DNA from: Phoronis ovalis
Lineage: Eukaryota; Phoronida; Phoronidae
Direction: 5' to 3'
Length of the DNA: 17,673 bases
Assembly: GCA_028565635.1 (NCBI GenBank)
Contig: JAOXYB010020026.1
Location: 1-17,673, forward strand
Of the stretch, positions 1 to 8,189 are shown piece after piece. The notes under the pieces were generated by a model that saw only the letters and a list, made by a program, of their open reading frames with translations, did no database searches and was not told the origin of the DNA. The translations under genes were made by a program, and so were the position numbers. Each line of letters starts with the position of its first letter. The first letter of the stretch is position 1.

Positions 1-498
1 ACTTTGTTTATGTAACTATGAATGACTGTTATTTTTGTATAATTTGTAGTTTCACGGAAATCATGGAATCAGTGAAACTAACCGTTCCTATTATCCAGTT
101 GAACAGTGTCTGCTTTGATTGATGAAGTCGACACACTATTGCACACTAGGGTGAAGTCGACATACCATAACAATCACTACAAGCTTCAAAAACGTACCAG
201 AAGCCAGGATTTGATTCCTAAATTTAGAAAAAAAATAAAGGAGCAACTCATGGACCCCTTAGCTTGTTCACAGCAGGCTCAAATTTTACTTCTGCCTGGT
301 AGGTATGACAACTCAAACACATCATGAAGACATTTAGGGAATAAAATTTAGAAAACAGATTTTTATTTGTAGCATCTTTACCCAAAATCTTAAAGAGATG
401 TCAAGCAACCAATACAAAATGCTGAATATTCATTGAAAACATTTTCTATTCTTATGAAATATTTATAATATTTACTTTCATTTTGTAATGACACTTAC
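1..498. other. No gene recognised; expected continuation of the kringle gene
   Basis: The second kringle exon needs a downstream exon on the minus strand, which may lie here or left of the window. No kringle or PAN signature is visible on either strand. An 11-bp word, TGAAGTCGACA, occurs twice (123-133 and 152-162). A plus-strand frame at 106-327 has no recognisable domain and only a GTG start. Confidence 0.5.
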
Positions 499-762
499 AA
501 CAAAGTGGCAATCGCTCACATGGCTCCGGTTGGAGATCTGATGATCGAAAACACCAAGGCCCTGGCATCAAATCTGTAATGTTGATACCATGCGGTTGTC
601 TACAATAATTTGAATGGTCTGCCAGAGTAGCAGCAGCAGCACCAAGAGTGGAGAAATTATCAACTAAGAGATTGTAATCCACATCTGTCCAGGCAGCACA
701 CTTCACACCACTACATGTTGTAGACTGATATCCAGTGTAATCGTAGTCTGATACACTGCAGG
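499..762 (-). CDS. Kringle-domain exon (second), with an extra cysteine
   Basis: This 264-nt internal exon, phase 1 at both ends, encodes a second kringle. The acceptor is ATGTTTGCAG before 762 and the donor is T|GTAAGT with GT at 498-497. The order is C1 in ACSVSDYDYTG, C2 in VKCAAWTD, C3 in SNYCRQPHG, C4 in GPWCFRSSD, C5 in PEPCERL and C6 in LPLC. An additional Cys lies in STTCSG between C1 and C2, giving seven. Sequons NFS and NIT are present, the latter in a 16-residue C3-C4 loop. The NYCRxPHG, PWCFRxSDLxPE and AWTD stretches are shared with the other kringle exon, so the two probably arose by exon duplication and then diverged. The last codon is split (T|xx) and requires another exon to the left; none was identified in 1-498. 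The apparent ATG at 772-770 is intronic and not a start. Confidence 0.88.
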
Positions 763-1168
763 CTGCAAACATATCAAAAGTTTTGGTAAGATCTTACATT
801 TTCAATTATCGTCTTACACTTTTTGTTTTTTAAATCAATTAATGTGACGATATCTGTATTATAAAGTTTAAAAACAAGTTGGCTTCCTTCGGCTTAGGCT
901 GTCCCAACAAGGAATGATTCTACTGAAAGAACATTCAGTATTATAATACAATCATATAATTATAGATTTCATAGATTAAGCCTATTAATCATATTAACTA
1001 CACGAACAAGGTTGAGTTGGGAGATATTTCCAAATATATTCTGAATGAAATAAACAGATTCTAATTATGCATTGATTTTTTAGAAATTTTAAATATTAAC
1101 TTAGGAACATATACCCAAAACATGTCCACAACAATTTCTTGTGTTTACTACTTAATGTTATAAATTAC
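763..1168 (-). other. Intron (phase 1) between PAN and second kringle exons
   Basis: The 406-bp intron has GTAATT at the donor and TTTGCAG at the acceptor. It is AT-rich and shows no recognisable domain, RNA or repeat. Confidence 0.8.
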
Positions 1169-1411
1169 CTGGCGGACATATCTTATAGAAATTTTTCCAG
1201 TCACCATTGTCAACATTTTCGTTAACCATAGTGCCTACATATTCACTCCAGTAGCATTTCCTGTTTCTTTTGTCCCAGTCAACTTGTAAACATGTTGGTT
1301 GGTTCTCACAGAATAATTTACATTCATGTTCTGCAGCACTAGGAAGAGATGCTAGCTGTCCCAATATTTTGCTACGTTTATTGTCTCTTTTTTCAAGAAC
1401 ACAATATGAGG
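1169..1411 (-). CDS. PAN/apple-domain exon of the same kringle gene
   Basis: This 243-nt internal exon, phase 1 at both ends, encodes a PAN/apple-like module, a protein- or carbohydrate-binding fold seen in plasminogen, HGF, coagulation factor XI and many invertebrate surface proteins. The acceptor is ATGTTTTAG before 1411, and the donor is CAG|GTAATT with GT at 1168-1167. Visible landmarks are the first Cys in SYCVLEK, the pair EHECKLFC, PTCLQVDWD, the typical RKCYWSEY block and a closing YKICPP. That makes six cysteines, an even number suited to three disulfides. It sits between the two kringle exons on the same strand and splices in frame to both: Ser at the upstream junction and Ala (G|CC) at the downstream one. 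The introns are 2862 bp upstream and 406 bp downstream. In HGF and plasminogen a PAN domain precedes a run of kringles; here it lies between two kringles, so the architecture is not simply theirs. Confidence 0.86.
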
Positions 1412-1567
1412 CTAAAACATAAAAATTGACCACATCATTTGTGTATTAACATGTTTACAATTGATTGTCCTATAAAATCTATGAACAAAGTTTTAGGATT
1501 TCAATAATACATTACTTTTCATCTCATCATTTAGATTTGAAGATGGTAATGACATTTCTTTTCCTAG

Positions 1568-1741
1568 CCATTATTTTTTATTCATACAGTCAATTCAACT
1601 TTATCTAGCAATGGAACAGCAGACAACAGGGGGAAATTTATAGCAGATGGCTGTGACAGGGCGTTTTCCCTTGCGTATCAAATTGATGCCACACATGCAG
1701 GCTTTATCTGTGTTTGGTTACTCAACATGCATCCAGTATAA
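1568..1741 (+). other. Unexplained stop-free frame within the intron
   Basis: After a TAG at 1565-1567 the plus frame stays open for about 57 codons to TAA at 1739-1741. It includes the string SSNGTADNRGKFIADGCDR and is more balanced in base composition than its surroundings. An acceptor-like CATACAG ends at 1589, but no GT donor follows, and the frame is antisense to the host gene. It may be an eroded piece of a mobile element. I do not recognise the family. Confidence 0.2.
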
Positions 1742-2249
1742 ATTCATAAAAATACCAATAACTGCTATTTTACTGATTTAAGGATTAAACACATGGTGAT
1801 CAGCTGGTCCTATAACTTTTAAAAATTGCAGAACCAAGCAAAATTTGCCTGACCAAGAGAAAATATTGTTAAAAACAATTTTTTTTAAAGTTAATATATT
1901 TTTAAAATATTTTACCGTGTGTATTCCTTTATTTCAAATTTGAAACAACTTCACAATAGTCCGATCAAAGCCTGGGGGTCTAAGAATTCACTTTAACGCA
2001 GTGATCACATAGCTCAGAAACATTCAGTCATATGTGTTTTCTATCGTTTACTATTAAAGATTGAATGTTTATCCAGATTAAGTATTTTAACAAAACTGGA
2101 AAAATCATTAATGTCATTATGCTTCACTTATTTGACACAATTTGTTCACTTTATACTTTTAAGTTGCATCTCACTAGCTATTTAAATAAAATTTTACTTG
2201 CGCATGGTTAAAAAAATTTCATAGTTTTGTCACTTCACTTTTGTTTAAA

Positions 2250-2560
2250 ATTCATATCTTTTGAACATAGCAAAATTTCAGTTTTTTAGCTTTTTGTAGA
2301 TTATTTGTGCAAAGTTTCTGCTATGTAGCTTCAAATCTTAATGCTTTAACCCAAAGTGGTATCCGTACAGGTCACCTGATCTACTGAGAAAATTTTAATT
2401 TTTCTGTAATATTTAAAAATATTACAGACTGATTTAGAAAGCTTAAATTCAAAATATTAATACTTTTGCTGGTCTATCTTTTCATTTAATTAGCTAAGAA
2501 TTAACTTAAAGTACAAAGTGCAAATAAATTGTCCAAACAATATTAATATAAATATATTAA
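2250..2560. repeat. Diverged copy of an AT-rich dispersed repeat
   Basis: Words are shared in the same order with other places in the window. CTTTTGAACATAGCAAAATT (2259-2278) resembles 11574-11594, and TGCAAAGTTTC (2309-2319) matches 11645-11655. GGTCTATCTTTTCATTTAA and the downstream GTCCAAAC resemble the block at 5432-5500. No coding capacity is seen, and the boundaries are approximate. Confidence 0.45.
2403..2428. repeat. Perfect 12-bp palindrome with 2-nt spacer
   Basis: TCTGTAATATTT at 2403-2414 is followed by AA and then its exact reverse complement, AAATATTACAGA, at 2417-2428. It lies inside the dispersed-repeat copy in the intron. Confidence 0.85.
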
Positions 2561-3158
2561 CCAAATTATTCAGGCCTATGCGGTATTCAATTTCTGTATA
2601 CATGTACCTACAACTCAAAACTAAGTAACTAAATCCCTATTCCGGGACAGTTATTTCATGTAACTTGTATGGTCTTGATATCTCTTCAACTGGGAGGGAT
2701 TGGACAGAATATTTTCCTTTGATCTCTGATAGATTCCACTGAACTTGGTGTTTCCACTGTAATCGTTTTTAAGCAGAAATTTTCGAAATATGACAAATTA
2801 TCCACATGGAAAAATATTAAATTTTAAAACTAATACTTTACATTGGTCTTGTTATTAAAGTAAAAAATATAATAATACATAGAAATATAAAAACACTTGA
2901 TATCAATTGTTTACTTCTTTAAGATCTGAAAATAGAATCTTTTTCCAAGAAACGCTTAGCTTTTCAATAATTTCTTTACATTTATCAACAGTTGTATATT
3001 TTATTGACTAATATTTACTAAATGACATGGATAAAATTTAAAACCTGCTATTAGAAGATATGTAATCACAAATAATAATGTCACATGAGATTTACTTCCA
3101 TTTGCTCGTATCATTTTGAACCTCACTTTATCCACAAAACTACACGCCACACTAAACA

Positions 3159-3368
3159 TTAGTTGCACTCGTACAGGCAATCCTCATTTGTGCATCTATT
3201 CCCCCTATTTGGTTTCCAGATCCAAGCATATTTTGCTGGAGCAGCAAACAAATTTCTGGACTCGCACACATGAACATTATATAATTTATTTGTGTTTCCA
3301 TTACAGGCATGAATACTCACAAGTTCTATTGCCAGGTTATTAGAATTTTTCCAGTGTTCGGAAATCTG
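3159..3368 (-). other. Unexplained cysteine-containing open stretch in the intron
   Basis: On the same strand as the kringle gene a frame is open from CAG at 3368 down to TAA at 3161-3159 (69 codons). It includes VHVCESRNLFAAPAKYAWIW and RCTNEDCLYEC, five cysteines in all, and is preceded by ACTAGCAG, a possible acceptor. Spacing does not match PAN or kringle, and the flanking exons already join in frame. It could be an alternative terminal exon or part of a repeat. A weaker plus-strand frame (3116-3343) overlaps it. Confidence 0.2.
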
Positions 3369-3515
3369 CTAGTGTTTCAGGCTATTTATGCGGAAATGCC
3401 GGTTCCAGTAGGAGGAAAAATGAAAGTGGTCGTACACAAGTGAGAAAATGAGAAATGCCAATTCTAATCTGCTGATTAGGCAGGCCTGGACCAGTATGGT
3501 CAGACAGGTAGGTAT

Positions 3516-3534
3516 TTTTGCCCTAGAGGCAAAA
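3516..3534. repeat. Short 7-bp hairpin
   Basis: TTTTGCC at 3516-3522 pairs exactly with GGCAAAA at 3528-3534 across a 5-nt loop. It is a minor structure in the intron with no assigned role. Confidence 0.6.
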
Positions 3535-3940
3535 TGTATCATTCTTTAAAAGGGCATAATCTCAGGTAACTTGCATTGGGTATTGAAATGTTTCGTAGGA
3601 TTTCTAAAATAGTTTTTGCTATTTTTGAAATTGAAATTCCACGAAATAATTAAATTTACAACTATGCTCACTGATGGTACTGTAGCCTATGGAATAGCAT
3701 CTTTATTTTTACGTTTTAGTCAAAGTAACATGTAGCTTTTCAAAGGCAAAATGAGCATTATACAAATAAAATACAAGGTGAGCATTAATTCCACCTATTC
3801 CATGGACTTCACCAGTGAGCTACACTGTCAATTTCATGAAATTTGGAATGCTAATTATTTCAAATAGAGCAAACTGTTTTTGCCTATGAACCGTTTTCCC
3901 TGAAATTATATGAGAACATGTCTTAATTAATTCTTTATAG

Positions 3941-4040
3941 CTAACTGGAGACTGCATTTCAAATCTCACAAGTTTGCAAAAACCTGTTTATGCTAATGTC
4001 ATTGGTAGCTTGCTGAGACTATCACCAACTGTAGATACAG
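3941..4040 (+). other. Exon-like segment on the plus strand, low confidence
   Basis: The 100-bp stretch is preceded by TTCTTTATAG and followed by GTAAC, and is open in one frame throughout (starting LTGDCISNLTSLQKPVYANV). It lies antisense within the intron of the kringle gene. No domain is recognised, and such borders arise by chance. Confidence 0.15.
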
Positions 4041-4273
4041 GTAACTTTTATTGTAGGTTAATATACTTGCTTAGCAGTAAACAGCCTAAGGATGAATCCT
4101 ATTATTATCTGTGACAGTAAATAACCAAATCTAGCAAATTGAAAAAGATAGAAAAAGTGGTTTCACCAGTCAGACCTCTTAATGAAGGGTGATGACAAAA
4201 CTTTCATGCACTACATCAACTAAAATAGATAAAGAGTTGGCGTATATCTGTCTTTAACCAAAACATGACTTAC

Positions 4274-4558
4274 AACAAGATGGCATTGCTCCACATGATT
4301 CTGGTTTGAGATCTGATGCACGGAAACACCAAGGTGCTGTTATATTAACCATTCCAAGTATGCTGGCACCATGAGGTTTTCTGCAGTAGTTCAACATGTC
4401 TGCTATAGTTGGAAGATTACTAGTATGGATGAAAGAGAAACTCTCAATAACAATACCATATGATGATGGTGCATCTGTCCATGGTGCACAAACCTCTCCA
4501 CTCAGAGTTAAACTGACAAATCCATTGTAATCATAGTAGTCAGGCGATGAGGAGCATT
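4274..4558 (-). CDS. Kringle-domain exon (first of two) of a secreted/cell-surface protein, partial gene
   Basis: This internal exon encodes a complete kringle, the disulfide-knotted domain of about 80-90 residues found in plasminogen-, HGF- and ROR-type extracellular proteins. The acceptor is TTTTTACAG before 4558 and the donor is GTAAGT at 4273-4268. The 285 nt start and end in phase 1, with no stop. The six kringle cysteines are all visible: C1 in CSSSPDYY, C2 in GEVCAPWTD, C3 in LNYCRKPHG, C4 in APWCFRASD, C5 in PESCGAM and C6 in MPSC. The NYCR and PWCF blocks are diagnostic. The C3-C4 loop has 18 residues, longer than usual, and holds an NIT sequon. The acidic DxD lysine-binding pair and the aromatic residue normally just before C5 are absent. 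It joins the PAN exon at 1411 through a split codon T|CC (Ser). It has no usable ATG and does not begin the gene; upstream exons were not found. The domain identity is firm; the protein's function is unknown. Confidence 0.86.
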
Positions 4559-5078
4559 CTGTAAAAATGGCACAAATTTTTTTTTACTACAAGACTGGAG
4601 AGTTTAACTAGTCAACAGTGACTAGTATAATTATAAAGCACATTTACATAGAATAAATAAATGTTTATAAAGATAAAAGCAAAGCAAAGCTACATAGATG
4701 ACAGAAATTGATTCGGAAATTAATATAAAGTACCAATAATATGACATATACATGTAAGCCTTCAACTTAAGCAGTATTTTAAAATATAATAATAATAATT
4801 ACAGTAGCCAAAATAAATTTATTAAAATTGCACAATTCATTTTGAAGTTATAAGCATTTGTATGCATGGCCGCCATTATAAACCATCATAACGATTACAA
4901 ACAATGAAAATCTTGCAATATCATGTGAGAACAAGGTTCGTGTGCATCCACTTTTAAGTAAATAAATATGAAATGCAATTAAGGTGGCAACTACTGTTGC
5001 AACAACTACAAAACATGACTATGTAATCAAAAATGATAGTAATCTGGTTCTTTCGGATAATTTTTTTTTTTTTGAAGA
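4559..5078. other. No gene recognised; upstream intron or 5' flank of kringle gene
   Basis: AT-rich sequence upstream of the first kringle exon. The motif ATGGCCGCCATTAT (about 4865-4878) contains a YY1-type ATGGC core on the minus strand. No signal-peptide exon was found. Confidence 0.4.
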
Positions 5079-5099
5079 CTAACTACAAAAAAACATCAC

Positions 5100-5305
5100 C
5101 CCTGCAGATACAAAGCTGAAACTTGGGATATGTAACCCAATATTAATGTTAGTTTTTAATTTAAAAAAAATGTATTCCATAGTTGACACATAACAATTCA
5201 ATTTCCAAAATATTTCAGTGTTTCTGACATTCAAACCTGTAGCAACACAAGAAAAATGCTTTAAAGTTACTTTTGGCAGTATTTTAGCTTTGTATCTGCA
5301 TGGGA
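5100..5305. repeat. Hairpin-ended AT-rich element
   Basis: TGCAGATACAAAGCT near 5103-5117 recurs as its reverse complement AGCTTTGTATCTGCA near 5287-5301, so the segment has inverted ends of about 15-20 bp around an AT-rich core. The word TACAAAGCTGAAACTTGG also occurs near 11408-11425, linking this segment to the dispersed repeat there. Confidence 0.5.
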
Positions 5306-5321
5306 CATGTATTGTGTTACC

Positions 5322-5500
5322 CAAAAAAGCAAGTGGTTTACTTACTGATTACATAATCAGGTGACAGCTAGTAAAGTAATGTATCATAATCCTCATGTTA
5401 ATCTCTTAGTTCCAAAAAATGTAGTTTCATTAGTCTATCTTTTCTTTAAAGTTCCCGAATTAAACTCAAAGTTTAAGTATTTAAATAAGTTGTCCCAAAT
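5322..5500. repeat. Dispersed repeat copy (pair with 13345-13500)
   Basis: The order TTACCCAAAA, TTTACTTACTGATTA, AATCAGGTGACAG, AGTAAAG, TCATAAT, and a late TTAAACT followed by a CCAA word is repeated with substitutions near 13355-13495. The match runs over about 150 bp and is too long and collinear to be chance. No protein is encoded. Confidence 0.55.
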
Positions 5501-8170
5501 GTTTTAACATAGTCACAGAGATATAATAATCTCCAGTTTTTACTACTGAGATCTTTCTTCTGGTATTATGTTTGGATATTTTTGCAACAATTTATTTAAT
5601 TTACTTTAAATTAAATACAAATTGATGAGAAAATCAAATGGTGTATTTATGCCAACTGTTTTAGAAATACAGAAGAAAACAGGATACAAAATACATATTA
5701 CTAGAACACTGCTATAAATAAAAGATTTAAGTTACATTTCGAATTTGCGCAAATCAACATAATGACAAAAACAGATTTTATCATGGGAAGGGTAAAACTA
5801 TTAATAATTTAAAAACATATTAATGTGAAAATGTAATGCATTGAAGCGCATAAAGCTATTTCATAAAATAATTATTAGCTTCATAATACAATAATTATGT
5901 AGTCATGTTACACAGGGCTGTTTTCATTAAGCAACCTTAGTGATTATTTTAAAAAAATATCCCTTATACATAACTTCAAAAGACTGAAATATTCTCAGAC
6001 AGTACAAAAAATGAATAAAAAATAATATCGATATCTGAATAATTTTTTTTTCTAAATTTGGTTATATGCAAAATAGAAATAGTATTTTATGCATAAATTA
6101 ATTAATAGTTTTCTTGAATAAACGCCCTTAAAACTTTACTGTACCTTATTTATTTTTTATGCCTCTTATAAACTCTAAATAATTACAATAAATAGATTGC
6201 CATGGTGACACATATATGGCTTCCAACAAAGTTTTTGACATGGTACCGTAGCCATTTGTAATTCAGAAGATGGCCACCCAATTTTCCTCTAAAAATTTTC
6301 ATCTCCTAAACTTAGCAAACATTTTGATCCACAATCTGTGTTAATTTATCTTAGTTTCAGTATAGCGTAAACAGGAAGCACACAAAAAATTGCTGAAACT
6401 GTTGAGTTGATGAAAAGAACCAATGCAAAGAACAATTTGTTCTTACTTTGTTGTTTGATGCCATAATAGTATAACAAAAAGTAAAGACACAAAAACACAA
6501 AGGAGCTATGCGATGTTTTCCATATTTTATATACTTTTAAATTATTTTTTTTCCCCAAAGGTATTGTTTTATTTTTTTGTAAATCTTAGAAATTTGTCAA
6601 AGTTATAATTTAGAGAATTATCTGCTGAAAGATTGATGTAGGGGCATTCCACAGTATTAGCAAATTAACAGGTTGGACGAATGCAAGCTCTTACATATTT
6701 TTTTGCAACTATTAAAGAAGGCGATTTTTAAGTTTATAACATATTTATTAATACAACAAAATTGTGTTCAAGAGTTTCACATATTTTAATAATTTAATGC
6801 AGCCTGGACTAGTAATTCTTCTCCTTTCAGAAAGTAAAGCATTAATGTAACAGATGTTATGTATTTCCCACTACCTCATTTGTACCATGGTAGTTTTGAG
6901 CAGAATATTAAAAATAATTTTTCAACAGATCTACCAAATATTAATATAAACAGTACTTACGTTGCAGTTTTAAAATAGGGAGCATATTTCATGATTTTTC
7001 ATAAAAATTGTTTTCGAGTTCAACAACAGTTTTACATCTTAATAGAAATCATATGAAGGTAGCTTCTCGATACCTTAAAATGTGTATACAGGCTAACACT
7101 TTTGGAAATTCTTGTAAATGCAACATCCACATTTTTTTTAAATATAGGACTAATTGTAGAATATCACATTTTGAGCGTGAAAACAAAATCTGATGATTAC
7201 AGATCTGAATAATATTTCAAACTTTGAAAAGTATATAAAATATTTAGATATACTACCTCCAAGCTATCAAATGTCCTTAAAGAGATGAGAAAAACACATA
7301 CTGCAGGATTTAACACAAGTTAACCAACATCTTTTACAACTCTGAGATAAGCCAGTGTGGAAATCATGAATGCATTTTAATAGAATGCAGTAAGGCATAA
7401 TGTTCTAACACACAAAATATAGATTAGTACTAGGGTAAATTGTAACACATCAAAAAATGGTAATACCAAAAAAAATTCTTTGCAGAAAAATATACCACAT
7501 ATGTTGAATAATTCTACTAAAAATAATTTCCAATGTTGGTATTTCAGTTAACATGATACATTACTTATCAGCATTATAAGAAGATCCTGTCAACTTTTTA
7601 ACATAATTCCACTTTTTTTGTACAGCATCATTCCATTATAACTTACAAGGCTGCTCCCTCAGTATTAAATAAATAGAAACATTAATTATAACCAGTGAAA
7701 TGTCTTTTCTTTTTTCTTTTCATTTTAAAACATTTTTATATATAACATTTCTTGTATCCAATTGGAACTGGACTAGAAGCTTTTTATTTGCTGCTTCTAA
7801 TTTTTATTTGTGTTTTAATAAAAATGATATTTACTCACCTTGTGCCAAAACCCAAAGATGACAACCGAGGAAGGGTAAAACTAATAAACATAACTCTTTC
7901 TTTGGCACCCTCATATCAAATTTCATGCAATCATAGAACTGTTTCTACAAAATTTATCCCAAATGTCACTGGAAAATGGGGGCACAAAACTAACCAATCG
8001 CACGTTAGATCGTAAAAAAATATTTTAATTTGCACCCTTAAACATGTATATATGTTACATTCAATCTACTAAATGTCAAGGGTAATTATTATAAAGAATT
8101 CATGGCAATTAAAGGAAATCATATTGTGTCAGGATTAACAACACATTCATGGATGATTTATTGATGATTT
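5501..8170. other. No gene recognised
   Basis: Low-complexity, AT-rich sequence with many stops in all frames. Open stretches at 6346-6558 and 7752-8015 are composition-driven and lack recognisable domains. A phrase near 7905-7930 (GCACCCTCATATCAAATTTC) resembles dispersed-repeat text, but no boundaries can be set. Confidence 0.5.
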
Positions 8171-8173
8171 TCC

Positions 8174-8189
8174 GGGGGTGGGGGGGGGG
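8174..8189 (+). repeat. G-run (G5-T-G10)
   Basis: A guanine tract interrupted by one T in an otherwise AT-rich region. It could form a quadruplex or, equally, represent polymerase slippage. Confidence 0.8.

Larger units (their letters stand above)
1412..4273 (-). other. Intron (phase 1) between first kringle and PAN exons
   Basis: The 2862-bp intron has GTAAGT at the donor and GTTTTAG at the acceptor. It contains a member of an AT-rich dispersed repeat, a perfect 12-bp palindrome and three stop-free stretches of unclear meaning (listed separately). An undetected small exon inside it cannot be excluded, but none is needed because the flanking exons join in frame. Confidence 0.7.

Noticed and set aside
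186-217. Possible short terminal exon for the kringle gene on the minus strand after a good pyrimidine tract and TTTAG
   Set aside because: It would add only about ten residues before TGA, and no nearby poly(A) signal was convincing.
106-327. Plus-strand open frame of 73 codons
   Set aside because: It depends on a GTG start, has no recognisable domain, and is not supported by splice borders.
5079-5324. Minus-strand open frame of 81 codons
   Set aside because: It runs through the hairpin-ended repeat and reads as repeat sequence, not protein.
6346-6558. Hydrophobic minus-strand frame resembling a membrane protein
   Set aside because: The hydrophobicity follows from AT-rich codons (Phe, Leu, Ile, Tyr); no family or splice context.
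7752-8015. Plus-strand frame with a hydrophobic N-terminus
   Set aside because: It starts at TTG, and the downstream part resembles dispersed-repeat text.
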